Notes under the pieces: generated by a model | Databases searched by the model: none | What the model saw: the letters and a program-made list of their open reading frames with translations, nothing else | What the model was told of the DNA's origin: nothing | NCBI GenBank assembly: GCA_947176605.1 | Contig: CAMWRH010000013.1 | Span: 1 to 56,519 of the forward strand | DNA length: 56,519 bases | Source: an uncultured Porphyromonadaceae bacterium | GTDB taxonomy: Bacteria > Bacteroidota > Bacteroidia > Bacteroidales > Muribaculaceae | Direction: 5' to 3' | Position numbers and translations under genes: made by a program | Shown here: piece by piece, positions 18,299 through 27,189 of the stretch | Layout of the letters: each line of letters opens with the position of its first letter | How positions within the stretch are numbered: the stretch's first letter is position 1

Positions 18299-18823
18299 AT
18301 GGCTAAACTTTACACACGTATCGTCGGATTATTCTCCTGGAGAATCTTCCGTACACTTCGCCAACTTGGACTCACCCTCGTAGGAGGTGCGGCAGTAGCT
18401 GCAGCCGCCGTCACACTTACCGGATGCGCCGTCGATGTAGGATGGAATCCCACTCCCCCCTATGGATGGAGCAATACCTTCTATGACTCGGCTCTCGACG
18501 GATGCTGGCGCCTGAGTTCGATCAACTCACAGTATGTCAGCGGATACTCCGTCAATTATCTGTATTTCAACGGCCGGGGCCGAGGCGAATACCTCTACTA
18601 CACCGACGGACGCCCCTGCACCGAAAACACCGCCTACTGGTGCCAGCGCTCCACAAGCGGCAGCTCCTACTATCAGATCAACATACAGTATGAAAGTTCA
18701 TACTCCCCGACTACGATGAACTACTGGTTTACCGACGGAGGCGACACCCTGTGGATGCAATGGCGCAATTCCTACGGCCTGCAGACCTACGTATACGTCT
18801 ACGAGCCACGCATGCCCTGGTGA
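18299..18823 (+). CDS. Small lipoprotein of unknown function
   Basis: 174 residues. A long basic and hydrophobic leader ends in the lipobox LTGC with Cys43, so it should be lipid-anchored after SPII cleavage. The mature part starts AVDVGWNPTPPYGW and is rich in Tyr, Trp, Ser and Gly, with a repeated pattern of short beta strands. This could be a small beta-barrel or lipocalin-like sheet, close in style to the Bacteroidetes lipocalin-like lipoproteins, but I do not recognise a family. It has its own promoter and shares a bidirectional terminator with recA. The leader is unusually long for a lipoprotein. Confidence 0.75.
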   Translation: MAKLYTRIVGLFSWRIFRTLRQLGLTLVGGAAVAAAAVTLTGCAVDVGWNPTPPYGWSNTFYDSALDGCWRLSSINSQYVSGYSVNYLYFNGRGRGEYLYYTDGRPCTENTAYWCQRSTSGSSYYQINIQYESSYSPTTMNYWFTDGGDTLWMQWRNSYGLQTYVYVYEPRMPW

Positions 18824-18882
18824 CGAATCCACGTGCCCGCAATCCCTGAGCCCGTCATGCCTCAAGGAAAGAGTAAAAATCA

Positions 18883-18922
18883 CCGCCGTGTTATCCCGGA
18901 ATCTTTCCGGATAACACGGCGG
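18883..18922. terminator. Bidirectional terminator between the lipoprotein gene and recA
   Basis: Perfect 14-base stem (18883-18896 with 18909-18922) with an extra GGAA/TTCC inner pair. On the minus strand TGATTTTTAC follows, which suits termination of recA. Confidence 0.8.
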
Positions 18923-18997
18923 CAATATATATTTATGTCATCATGACGCTACAGGGCCGGATAAGCCGGACCTCCATCAGCCTCCATGGCTATCTGA

Positions 18998-20215
18998 TCA
19001 TCCCTCAATGTCGAAGTCATCGGCAAAAAGGTCTTCAGCTATATCCTCGGCAGAGTCATCGCCAAAGTCCATGTCATCGGCGCCTTCAGCAGCTTCCTCC
19101 TGATCCTCATCCTCAGCCTTCACACTCTTCGTCTTCTTGCCGGGAAGGAAGGGATTCGCAGGATCCGAAGGATTATCCGACACCTTCTTCAGATGCTCGC
19201 GTATCTTCTTGTCGAGCTCCTCCATAAGTTCGGGATTATCCTGGATCACTCGCTTCACGGCATCGCGACCCTGACCCAGTTTCTTGCCGTCATAGCTGAA
19301 CCATGCGCCCGACTTCTTGACGAAACCAAGTTCGACGGCAAGATCCAGGATCTCGCCCGAGCGCGAGATACCCTCGCCAAACATGATGTCAAACTCAGCC
19401 TTACGGAACGGAGGAGCCACCTTATTCTTCACCACCTTCACCTTAACCAGGCGCCCTACCGTCTCATCGCCATCCTTGATAAGGGTGCTCGGACGGATGT
19501 CGAGGCGCACCGAAGCATAGAACTTAAGCGCATTACCACCCGTAGTAGTCTCCGGATTACCGAACATCACGCCGATCTTCTCACGCAGCTGATTGATAAA
19601 GATGCAGCACGTGCGCGTACGGGCTATGGTGCTTGTGAGCTTACGCATCGCCTGACTCATCAGACGCGCATGCAGACCCACATTCTTCTCACCCATCTCC
19701 CCGTCAAGCTCCGCTTTCGGCGTAAGGGCAGCCACAGAGTCCACCACCAGCACATCAATGGCGCCGGAATTGATCAGCTGCTCCGCTATGTCGAGAGCCT
19801 GCTCTCCATTGTCAGGCTGTGCGATCCAGAGGTTGTTGACATCCACACCGAGCTTCTCGGCATAGAAGCGGTCGAAAGCATGCTCGGCGTCAATGATGGC
19901 ACAGATGCCACCCTGCTTCTGCGCCTCCGCGATTACGTGGATGGCCAGAGTAGTCTTACCCGACGACTCCGGACCATATATTTCAGTCACACGGCCACGC
20001 GGGATACCCCCCACGCCAAGCGCGAAATCCAGACCGATCGAGCCCGTGGAGATGGCCTCCACATCCTGCACCTTATCATCGCCAAGACGCATTATCGCCC
20101 CCGCACCAAAATCCTTTTCCAGATGCTGCATGGTCACCGACAGTGCCTTACGCTTCTCCTCAAGGTCGCTGATGCGAGTGGCAAGCGTCTTCTTTACTTC
20201 TTTTTTCTTTGCCAT
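18998..20215 (-). CDS. recA: Recombinase RecA
   Basis: 405 residues from the ATG at 20215 ([17 protein letters not shown]). A TTG further upstream at 20248 overlaps the -7 promoter box and is excluded. The Walker A motif GPESSGKTT is at residues 81-89, followed by the Walker B and L1/L2 DNA-binding regions ([19 protein letters not shown]). RecA forms ATP-dependent filaments on single-stranded DNA for strand exchange and SOS control. The C-terminal tail after residue 335 is longer than in E. coli and very acidic, as in many Bacteroidetes, and may temper filament growth. It is monocistronic, with a terminator at 18883-18922. Confidence 0.98.
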   Translation of the reverse strand: MAKKKEVKKTLATRISDLEEKRKALSVTMQHLEKDFGAGAIMRLGDDKVQDVEAISTGSIGLDFALGVGGIPRGRVTEIYGPESSGKTTLAIHVIAEAQKQGGICAIIDAEHAFDRFYAEKLGVDVNNLWIAQPDNGEQALDIAEQLINSGAIDVLVVDSVAALTPKAELDGEMGEKNVGLHARLMSQAMRKLTSTIARTRTCCIFINQLREKIGVMFGNPETTTGGNALKFYASVRLDIRPSTLIKDGDETVGRLVKVKVVKNKVAPPFRKAEFDIMFGEGISRSGEILDLAVELGFVKKSGAWFSYDGKKLGQGRDAVKRVIQDNPELMEELDKKIREHLKKVSDNPSDPANPFLPGKKTKSVKAEDEDQEEAAEGADDMDFGDDSAEDIAEDLFADDFDIEG

Positions 20216-20245
20216 TCCGGTATATTGTTTCTTTGTTTTCTGTTG

Positions 20246-20253
20246 CAAAGATA
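20246..20253 (-). promoter_or_regulatory. -7 box of recA
   Basis: TATCTTTG on the minus strand. The -33 element is weak (TTA about 19 bases upstream). The box overlaps the upstream in-frame TTG and so fixes the start at 20215. Confidence 0.6.
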
Positions 20254-20349
20254 ATACTAATACTGCGGTTTCTCCTAATTTATCACCCTATAATTCACCA
20301 TATGCCCCTATTAAATATTCTTAACAGAACCCTTCGCACTGCCACTTCG

Positions 20350-20376
20350 TTGCAGTCACTGCAATTCAATTGCAGT
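20350..20376. promoter_or_regulatory. TTGCAGT repeat cluster upstream of recA
   Basis: TTGCAGT-C-ACTGCAA (20350-20364) is a near-perfect palindrome, and another TTGCAGT follows 20 bases after the first (20370-20376). It lies about 75 bases upstream of the recA -33 region. It could be an operator; the factor is unknown. Confidence 0.4.
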
Positions 20377-20395
20377 AAGACGGAGGCAAAAAGAA

Positions 20396-20441
20396 GAGGT
20401 GCCGGCCTACCCTCCGCAATTACAGAGAGCGCCGGCACCTC
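20396..20441 (-). terminator. Terminator of pgi
   Basis: Perfect 11-base stem (20396-20406 with 20431-20441) followed on the minus strand by TTCTTTTTGCC. It lies about 90 bases past the pgi stop codon. Confidence 0.75.
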
Positions 20442-20529
20442 GGCATATTTTCAGCACATGGCATCATGCGGCTTCATGCCCGGCCGCCACCATCGGGGGG
20501 CCGACCTGCATGAAGGCATTTGCACTTAC

Positions 20530-21873
20530 TTAGCCCTGGATTTTAGTCTTGATTGCAGCTGTCTCAGCCTCATAGCCGGGCTTTTCGAGCAGCGCGAACA
20601 TATTCTTCTTATACGCCTCCACACCGGGCTGGTTGAAGGGATTGACACCGAGCAGATAGCCGCTGATGCCGCAGGCCTTCTCGAAGAAATAGATCAGCTG
20701 ACCGAGCACATACTCATCGAGCTTCGAGATTTCGATGCGCATATTCGGCACACCACCCTCTACGTGGGCGATCTTAGTGCCGAGTTCGGCCATCTTGTTG
20801 ACCTCATCCACATTCTTGCCTGCCAGATAGTTGATACCGTCAAGATTGGCGGCATTCTCGGGCACGCGTACCGATACGGCGGGTTTCTTTACGGAAATCA
20901 CAGTCTCGAAGATAGAGCGCTCACCCTCCTGGATCCACTGGCCCATTGAGTGAAGGTCAGTCGTATTGTCGACCGATGCGGGGAAAATACCCTTGCCGTC
21001 CTTACCTTCCGACTCACCGTAGAGCTGCTTCCACCACTCGGAGAAGAAGTGCAGCTTGGGAGTATAGTTCACGAGCAGCTCGATTTTCTTGCCGCTGCGG
21101 TAAAGGGCGTTACGCATACGGGCGTACACCTCGGCGATATTGTCGGGGCCGGGATGCTCGGTAGCCTTCTCCATATCGGCAGCGCCCTGAAGGAGCTTCG
21201 CGATATCGTGGCCGGCCACGGCGATCGGGAGCAGACCCACCGGAGTCAGCACTGAGAAGCGGCCGCCTACATTGTCGGGGATCACATAAGTCTCCCATCC
21301 TTCCTGATCGGCCATAGTGCGGAGCGCACCCTTGCTGGCGTCGGTAATGGCTACGATAAGGTCTTTGGCAGCCTCCAGCCCTGCCTGCTTTTCGAGCTGA
21401 TCGCGCAGGATGCGGAAAGCGATTGCAGGCTCAGTGGTAGTGCCCGACTTAGAGATCACGATGATACCGAACTTCTTACCTTCCAGAAGTTTCTGCAGCT
21501 CGGCAGTATATTCCTCACCTATATTCTGACCGGCATAGAGCACTTTGGGCTCATTCGGCTTCGGAGCATAGTAATCGGCAAAGCTGTCGCTAAGAGCGGT
21601 GTTGACCGCCTTTGCTCCCAGATAGGAGCCGCCGATGCCGATGCATACCACATACTCGCAGTTGGCGCGCAGACGTGCTGCTGTGGCATTGATTTTCTCC
21701 ACCAGTTCGGCCGGAGTCTGCGATGCAAGATTTACCCAGCCGATATAGTCAGAGCCAAGACCGGTGCCTTTCTCAAGTTTAGTGATTGCTTCCACAGCTT
21801 CGCCCTGAGTGGCTTCATACTGTTTTTCAGCGAAATAGAGAGCGTCCTGAATATTAAGCTCAATTGATTTCAT
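20530..21873 (-). CDS. pgi: Glucose-6-phosphate isomerase
   Basis: 447 residues, the shorter bacterial form. It interconverts glucose-6-phosphate and fructose-6-phosphate in glycolysis and gluconeogenesis. Family blocks: [12 protein letters not shown] near residue 75-90, [11 protein letters not shown] (phosphate-binding loop) and [14 protein letters not shown] near the active-site region, plus a C-terminal lysine helix. The ATG at 21873 starts [14 protein letters not shown], typical of the family. It follows gpsA, with a hairpin at 21921-21955 between them, and is followed by a clear terminator. Confidence 0.97.
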   Translation of the reverse strand: MKSIELNIQDALYFAEKQYEATQGEAVEAITKLEKGTGLGSDYIGWVNLASQTPAELVEKINATAARLRANCEYVVCIGIGGSYLGAKAVNTALSDSFADYYAPKPNEPKVLYAGQNIGEEYTAELQKLLEGKKFGIIVISKSGTTTEPAIAFRILRDQLEKQAGLEAAKDLIVAITDASKGALRTMADQEGWETYVIPDNVGGRFSVLTPVGLLPIAVAGHDIAKLLQGAADMEKATEHPGPDNIAEVYARMRNALYRSGKKIELLVNYTPKLHFFSEWWKQLYGESEGKDGKGIFPASVDNTTDLHSMGQWIQEGERSIFETVISVKKPAVSVRVPENAANLDGINYLAGKNVDEVNKMAELGTKIAHVEGGVPNMRIEISKLDEYVLGQLIYFFEKACGISGYLLGVNPFNQPGVEAYKKNMFALLEKPGYEAETAAIKTKIQG

Positions 21874-21920
21874 AAGTGTTGCTTATTATTTTGGGTTTAT
21901 TTTCATTTATTCCGGACATC

Positions 21921-21955
21921 TGCATGATGCCGTAATTGCCTTACGGCATCATGCA
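21921..21955 (-). terminator. 15-base stem-loop between gpsA and pgi
   Basis: Perfect stem 21921-21935 with 21941-21955 around a TTGCC loop. No U-run follows in either direction, so it may cause partial termination or mark mRNA processing between the two genes. Confidence 0.55.
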
Positions 21956-22040
21956 CATACCCTTTATATATAACCTTTTGCAAGCATAAAAGGTTGTATT
22001 ACCATCCATTATCCCGACATCCGCGTCAGATTGAGCGCCG

Positions 22041-23042
22041 TCAGGAGAATGTGTCGGTGATCCGGTCGATGGCCACACGCGGCGAGCATCCGTCATACAG
22101 GATTGAATACACGCAATCCAGTATCGGCATATCGGCTCCCACGCTGTCGCGGTTGATTTCATAAATGCAGCGGGTGCCGTAATACCCTTCGGCCACCATT
22201 GCCATCTCCATCATCGCGGCTTTCACGCTGTATCCCTTGCCGATCATCGACCCGAAATTATGGTTGCGCGAGAAGCGGCTGTACGCCGTCACCAGCAGAT
22301 CGCCCAGATATGCGGAGCGGCATATCTGCCGGTCGGGCATGGGGGATATGATATCCACGAAACGCTCCATCTCCCGGATGGCGTTGCATACCATCATGGC
22401 CATGAAGTTATCGCCCGTCTTCATCCCGTTGACGATTCCGGCGCATATGGCATACACATTCTTAAGCACGGCCCCGTATTCGATGCCGGCCACATCGCTT
22501 GAGATGATGGTCTTAAGCTTCGCGCTTGAGATCAGCCCGGCAAACTGCCGGCTTCCCTCCGTGTCATGACATCCGATAGTGAGATAACTCAACCGCTCCA
22601 GAGCCACTTCCTCCGCATGGCAGGGGCCGCCGATTACCATCAGCCGGTCGTCGGCGCATCCGAAATGGCGGGCGAAATAGTCGGTCACGATCGAATGCTC
22701 GTCGGGCACGATCCCCTTCACTGCCGACACCACATACTTGCGCGATATATCCTCCGAGATACCGTCGGCGATACTCTTGAAATATGGCGACGGCAACGCC
22801 ACCACCAGAGTATCCGCCATCCGGCACGCCTCATTGATGTCAGACGTAAACCGTATCCTCTCCGTGTCGAAACTCACATCCGAGAGATACACCGGATTAT
22901 GACGGTACCGTATGAAATCATCGATACGGTCCTGGCGGTGCATATACCACACTATTCTGTCGCAGTTGCGCATCAGCAGCTTGGCAAGGGCCGTAGCCCA
23001 GCTTCCGCCGCCGATTACTGCTATTCTGCCTAAGGCTGCCAC
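22041..23042 (-). CDS. gpsA: Glycerol-3-phosphate dehydrogenase [NAD(P)+]
   Basis: 333 residues. It reduces dihydroxyacetone phosphate to sn-glycerol-3-phosphate, the backbone for phospholipids. The dinucleotide-binding motif GGGSWATALAK is at residues 11-21, SAVKGI and the catalytic-Lys block GAVLKNVYAICAG are present, and the C-terminal helical domain ends normally. It starts 51 bases after lysS and likely shares its mRNA, with pgi further downstream. The pairing with lysS is common in Bacteroidales. Confidence 0.96.
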   Translation of the reverse strand: MAALGRIAVIGGGSWATALAKLLMRNCDRIVWYMHRQDRIDDFIRYRHNPVYLSDVSFDTERIRFTSDINEACRMADTLVVALPSPYFKSIADGISEDISRKYVVSAVKGIVPDEHSIVTDYFARHFGCADDRLMVIGGPCHAEEVALERLSYLTIGCHDTEGSRQFAGLISSAKLKTIISSDVAGIEYGAVLKNVYAICAGIVNGMKTGDNFMAMMVCNAIREMERFVDIISPMPDRQICRSAYLGDLLVTAYSRFSRNHNFGSMIGKGYSVKAAMMEMAMVAEGYYGTRCIYEINRDSVGADMPILDCVYSILYDGCSPRVAIDRITDTFS

Positions 23043-23093
23043 AGGTCGAATGATTTAATATTATGATTTATAATCCACTGGGATGCGCGTGCA

Positions 23094-24662
23094 TCAGTCT
23101 TCGCTTTCTGCCTCGGCGGAATCTCCGTCTTCACCTTCCTTTTTGGCCCTCACTTCCGGGCGCATCTGCGGGAAGAGGAGTACTTCCTGAATTGTGCTCT
23201 GCCCGGTGAGCAGCATGGCCAGACGGTCCATGCCGATACCCATACCCGATGTCGGGGGCATGCCGTATTCGAGCGCACGTATGAAGTCGGCATCGATGAT
23301 CATCGCCTCGTCGTCGCCTTTGTCGGCAAGACGCATCTGCTCCACGAAGCGCTCATACTGGTCGATCGGATCGTTGAGCTCTGAGTAGGCGTTGGCAAGT
23401 TCCTTACCGTTGACCATCAGCTCGAAACGCTCCGTGAGTTCCGGATTATCGCGGTGACGCTTCGTCAGCGGCGACATTTCGATAGGATAGTCGGTGATGA
23501 ACGTAGGCTGTATGAATGTGCCCTCGCACTTTTCGCCGAAAATCTCATCGATCAGCTTACCTTTACCCATCGAGGCATCCACCTCGATACCCTGGCTCTT
23601 ACAGAAGTCGCGGAGCTCCTCCTCGCTCTTGCCGGTTATGTCGAAGCCGGTGGCATCGAGTATGGCCTGTGTCATGGTGACACGCGGATAGGGTGCGGCG
23701 AAATCAATCTCGTTGTCGCCCACCTTTACCTTCGTGGTGCCGTTGACGTCGGTGGCTATCTTCTCGAGCATACGCTCCGTGAAGCACATCATCCAGTTGT
23801 AATCCTTATAGGGCACATAGATTTCCATGCAGGTAAATTCCGGATTGTGCGTGCGGTCCATACCCTCGTTGCGGAAGTTGCGCGAGAATTCATACACGCC
23901 GTCAAAGCCGCCCACGATAAGGCGCTTGAGATACAGCTCATTGGCGATACGCAGATAGAGCGGTATGTCGAGTGCGTTGTGATGCGTCACAAACGGGCGT
24001 GCCGCCGCACCGCCGGGGATCGACTGCAGCACCGGAGTATCCACCTCCAGATAGCCGTGCGAATTGAAATATTCGCGCATCGAGTTGAACATCCGCGTGC
24101 GTTTCACGAAGATATCCTTCACACCCTTATTGACTACCAGATCCACATAGCGGCGGCGGTAACGCATTTCCGGATCCGTAAAGGCATCATAAGCCTTGCC
24201 GTCCTTCATCTTCACGATCGGGAGCGGGCGCAGGCTCTTGCCGAGGAATGTGATCTTCTGGGCATGGATGGAGATTTCGCCGGTCTGAGTGCGGAACACG
24301 AAACCCTCCACACCGATAAAGTCGCCTATGTCAAGGAGTTTCTTGAATACCACATTATACAGATCCTTATCCTCACCCGGGCAGAGCTCGTCGCGGCTTA
24401 CGTATATCTGGATACGCCCGTCGGCATCCTGCAGCTCCATGAACGAAGCCTTGCCCATGATACGGCGGCTCATCACGCGTCCTGCCACACGCACCTGGCG
24501 CGGCGGCTGCGCCTCATCGCTGAAATTCTCTTTGATCTCTACGGTATGACCCGTCACTTCATATTCTGCAGCGGGGAAGGGATCGATACCCCTTTCGCGG
24601 AGTGCCTCCATCGAGCGGCGGCGCACCACTTCCTGTTCGCTGAGTTCCTTATTGTTTGCCAT
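23094..24662 (-). CDS. lysS: Lysyl-tRNA synthetase, class II
   Basis: 522 residues, including a short acidic tail. The N-terminal OB-fold for the anticodon spans roughly residues 55-155 ([17 protein letters not shown]). The catalytic core shows class II motif 2 ([15 protein letters not shown]) and motif 3 ([14 protein letters not shown]). It charges tRNA-Lys. A consensus promoter lies directly upstream (24690-24720) with a short leader and no T-box, as expected outside Firmicutes. It probably heads the operon lysS-gpsA(-pgi). Confidence 0.98.
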   Translation of the reverse strand: MANNKELSEQEVVRRRSMEALRERGIDPFPAAEYEVTGHTVEIKENFSDEAQPPRQVRVAGRVMSRRIMGKASFMELQDADGRIQIYVSRDELCPGEDKDLYNVVFKKLLDIGDFIGVEGFVFRTQTGEISIHAQKITFLGKSLRPLPIVKMKDGKAYDAFTDPEMRYRRRYVDLVVNKGVKDIFVKRTRMFNSMREYFNSHGYLEVDTPVLQSIPGGAAARPFVTHHNALDIPLYLRIANELYLKRLIVGGFDGVYEFSRNFRNEGMDRTHNPEFTCMEIYVPYKDYNWMMCFTERMLEKIATDVNGTTKVKVGDNEIDFAAPYPRVTMTQAILDATGFDITGKSEEELRDFCKSQGIEVDASMGKGKLIDEIFGEKCEGTFIQPTFITDYPIEMSPLTKRHRDNPELTERFELMVNGKELANAYSELNDPIDQYERFVEQMRLADKGDDEAMIIDADFIRALEYGMPPTSGMGIGMDRLAMLLTGQSTIQEVLLFPQMRPEVRAKKEGEDGDSAEAESED

Positions 24663-24689
24663 CGTTACTTATATATGTATCTAATCGCG

Positions 24690-24720
24690 CAAAAATAACA
24701 AAAATTTCGTGAAATAACAA
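24690..24720 (-). promoter_or_regulatory. Promoter of lysS-gpsA
   Basis: Minus strand TTG (24718-24720), 20-base spacer, TATTTTTG (24690-24697). It predicts transcription from about 24683 and a leader of about 20 bases. Confidence 0.78.
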
Positions 24721-24729
24721 ATTATCCCC

Positions 24730-24758
24730 CCGTTCCCACCTGATTTTGGTGGGAGCGG
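24730..24758 (-). terminator. Terminator after rsmA
   Basis: 11-base stem (24730-24740 with 24748-24758, one G-U pair) with loop TGATTTT, 43 bases past the rsmA stop codon. It isolates rsmA from the lysS promoter. Confidence 0.6.
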
Positions 24759-24801
24759 AGGGTGCATGTTGTCATTTCACTCAGTCGCGGCGCCGGGGAG
24801 G

Positions 24802-25587
24802 CTACTCCATACGCAGGCTTGCCTTGGCGAGGCGGATGAAATCCTCCACACCGAGCCTTTCGGGGCGCAGACCCATTATCGGATCGGTCATGATCGGGTT
24901 GTCGGCTCCCATCAGTCCCCCCAGTGAGTTGCGCAGTGTCTTGCGGCGCTGACCGAATGCGGTCTTCACCACACGCCTGAATGCGGCTTCATCCACACCC
25001 AGATCCGTGCGCGAATTTCGCGTCAGCCGCAGCACTCCGCTCGTCACCTTCGGCGGCGGGGCAAACACTCCCGGAGGCACACTGAAGAGATACCGGCAGT
25101 CATACCATGCCTGGAGCAGCACCGACAGTATGCCGTACACCTTTCCTCCCGGCCCGGCACATATCCGCTCGGCCACCTCCTTCTGGAGCATACCGCTCAC
25201 CACCGGTATCTTATCCTTATAGTCGAGTACCTTAAAGAATATCTGCGACGATATGTTGTAGGGATAGTTGCCTATCAGCACCATCGGTCCGTCGATAAGG
25301 GTGTCAAGATCCATCTTAAGGAAGTCGCCTTCCACTACCCGGAGCTCCGGCATCTCGCGATGCAGGTATTCCACCGACTCCGAGTCAAGTTCCACAGCCG
25401 TCACATCACGCCCGGCCTCGGTCAGGAACCGTGTCAGCACCCCCATCCCCGGCCCTATCTCCATCACCGGCAGGGATCCCAGCGGCTCACCCACCTCGGC
25501 CGGACTTATCGTGGCGGCAATCTTTCCCGCCACACCTAAGTCGCGCAGGAAATGCTGTCCTAAATTCTTTTTGGCTCTTACTTCCAC
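24802..25587 (-). CDS. rsmA: 16S rRNA (adenine1518/1519-N6) dimethyltransferase RsmA/KsgA
   Basis: 261 residues from a GTG at 25587; no in-frame ATG exists upstream before a stop codon. SAM-binding motif I is MEIGPGMGVLTRFL, and the catalytic loop is GNYPYNISSQIFF, equivalent to the NLPYNIS of E. coli KsgA. The enzyme dimethylates two adjacent adenines near the 3' end of 16S rRNA late in 30S assembly; its loss gives kasugamycin resistance. An out-of-frame ATG five bases upstream opens a four-codon ORF that ends just inside the gene, so initiation may be tuned. It stands alone, with a terminator at 24730-24758. Confidence 0.95.
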   Translation of the reverse strand: MEVRAKKNLGQHFLRDLGVAGKIAATISPAEVGEPLGSLPVMEIGPGMGVLTRFLTEAGRDVTAVELDSESVEYLHREMPELRVVEGDFLKMDLDTLIDGPMVLIGNYPYNISSQIFFKVLDYKDKIPVVSGMLQKEVAERICAGPGGKVYGILSVLLQAWYDCRYLFSVPPGVFAPPPKVTSGVLRLTRNSRTDLGVDEAAFRRVVKTAFGQRRKTLRNSLGGLMGADNPIMTDPIMGLRPERLGVEDFIRLAKASLRME

Positions 25588-25667
25588 TTCATTCTGTAAT
25601 TACGGGTTATACACATCAAATGGGGAGGGGGTGGCATATCATCCCCCTTGCCACCTGTAAAGATAAA

Positions 25668-25696
25668 CTCATCCGAACCTCAAAAGTTCAGATGAG
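25668..25696 (-). terminator. Second hairpin between the C1 peptidase gene and rsmA
   Basis: CTCATC-C-GAAC pairs with GTTC-A-GATGAG (one mismatch) around a 7-base loop. It lies after the main terminator at 25788-25843 and before rsmA, so it may also belong to the rsmA leader. Confidence 0.4.
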
Positions 25697-25787
25697 CCTG
25701 CATGTCATTGCGCTCGCATTTCACGATGTATCATCACCCTTCGCGGCCCCATACGGCATCCGCCGGAAGATAGAGAAAGCGAAAGTG

Positions 25788-25843
25788 CACCCTCCCCTCC
25801 CCCGGAGCCATTCCGGCATCCGGCGGGGAGAGCAGGGAGGGTG
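25788..25843 (-). terminator. Terminator of the C1 peptidase gene
   Basis: Long GC-rich hairpin: outer perfect 9-base stem CACCCTCCC (25788-25796) with GGGAGGGTG (25835-25843) and an inner CTCCCC/GGGGAG stem. It lies 31 bases past the stop codon at 25874. Confidence 0.65.
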
Positions 25844-25873
25844 ACAATACATATTTCCGCTACTGCGGGCTTC

Positions 25874-27106
25874 TTACTTCTTATTGCCGAATTTCTTGGC
25901 TATCGAAGCGGGCACAGCGTCATTATTCACCATCACGCTCAGCGTCTTCTCAAGGAAATAGGGCTCGCTTACATAAAGATACCCGCCGTAGAGCTGGTTG
26001 GTATCCCAGGAGTTCTTCACCTTATAATAGCGGTTACCCTCCTGGTCGGTGGCATATCCGATGATTACCATCCCGTGGTCGTCGGTAGTCTCCATGTTGT
26101 CGAAAGTGCGCTGACGGTCTTCCTGCGTCACTTCGCGCTCCTTCACCGGACCCTTGATATTGCTCTTCTCCTTCTCGCGGTCGGAATCCGAGAGCTGCAC
26201 CCAGCGGGTCAGTTCGCTCCCCTCCATATCCTCCGGGCCCTTGTCGGCCGGGAGCACGGCATACCCCTCGCGCCATTTGAAGGTAGGCTCCGACACGTCG
26301 GCTGCCCATGCCACGGTATAACCGTTGTCAAGCGCATTGTCCACAATCTGCTTCAGCTCCTCCATCGGCACATTGCGGCTCGTTCCCCACAGCCAGTTGT
26401 CGGGAATCTCCAGGGCAAACTCCGTGTAGAAGGGGTGGTGCGTATAGCTCGTATAGCTGCCGAATTTATTGGCGTCCAGCCCGATGGCCTTCGCATATTC
26501 CTGCGGTGTATAGGTCTTGCCATTGTAAGTGAACGTCTCGGGAGCCTTACCCAGATAAGCATCCAGGATCCCTATGAATCCGGGGAGCCATGCCGTGGAG
26601 AGGCGCTTGTTGGGATTGGTAAGGATTACGTTCAGATAAGCCTCCAGTGCGTTGGCCATTTCATAATGCGAATGTTTCTCCTCGCCGTAGTTAAGGCCGG
26701 AATACACCTCTTCGGGCACCGTGCCATACGTATCCAGCGCATAAAGCACATCGCCGAAACCGCCACCCTGCGCGAAGTTGATTTTACCCCCGGTGCGGAT
26801 ATACTTTTTAGCCTTGTCGATATAGCAGTTGCGCACGCAGTACATTTCAGAGAGGTCGAGCTCAGGACCACCCTGACGCAGCACCTCTTCCTCCAGGGCT
26901 GATGTGCCGGAGAATGCCCAGCAGGTGCCCGATTTATTCTGGTCTTTCACCGGAGTCGTGGGAAGCACCTTCACATCCGTGAATTTAAAACCGGTGCTGT
27001 CGGGCACCACTACCCCGTCGTCGGCTGCGGCCGGAGCCTCCATATAAGTGGCCATGGCCGGCATTGTCAGTGCGCCGGCGGCAAGCAGCATGAAGATTTT
27101 TTTCAT
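25874..27106 (-). CDS. Secreted C1B aminopeptidase (bleomycin-hydrolase/PepC-like)
   Basis: 410 residues with a signal peptide (MKKIFMLLAAGALTMPAMA), so it is exported, unlike cytosolic PepC or bleomycin hydrolase. The papain-fold catalytic set is present: Cys in SGTCWAFS (about residue 62), His in TTDDHGMVIIG (about 348) and Asn in VKNSWD (about 368). The large central helical insert typical of C1B enzymes lies between. It probably trims peptides in the periplasm or at the surface, complementing the M6 protease at 6063. The C-terminus ends KFGNKK, without the hydrophobic plug-like tail that gives strict aminopeptidase action in bleomycin hydrolase, so its specificity is uncertain. Confidence 0.9.
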   Translation of the reverse strand: MKKIFMLLAAGALTMPAMATYMEAPAAADDGVVVPDSTGFKFTDVKVLPTTPVKDQNKSGTCWAFSGTSALEEEVLRQGGPELDLSEMYCVRNCYIDKAKKYIRTGGKINFAQGGGFGDVLYALDTYGTVPEEVYSGLNYGEEKHSHYEMANALEAYLNVILTNPNKRLSTAWLPGFIGILDAYLGKAPETFTYNGKTYTPQEYAKAIGLDANKFGSYTSYTHHPFYTEFALEIPDNWLWGTSRNVPMEELKQIVDNALDNGYTVAWAADVSEPTFKWREGYAVLPADKGPEDMEGSELTRWVQLSDSDREKEKSNIKGPVKEREVTQEDRQRTFDNMETTDDHGMVIIGYATDQEGNRYYKVKNSWDTNQLYGGYLYVSEPYFLEKTLSVMVNNDAVPASIAKKFGNKK

Positions 27107-27189
27107 TTTTTCGGAAAAATTTGATTTGGTTGATTATGGTTTAGACTCAAGGCATCGGCAGGATGCCGTATCGTTGTCATAAAGTATCC

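Noticed and set aside
19193..20254. Plus-strand open frame opposite recA
   Set aside because: Shadow of recA, rich in His/Leu/Arg; no start signals.
21961..21985. TATATAACC(C/T)TTTGCAA as a second promoter class
   Set aside because: It recurs near 3580, 21965 and 54770, but at 21965 no plus-strand gene follows; the pattern is too short to support a claim.
23454..24698. Long plus-strand open frame opposite lysS (414 codons)
   Set aside because: It lies exactly antisense to lysS and is a by-product of high GC and codon bias; the sequence is full of His/Leu/Arg strings and has no family motif.
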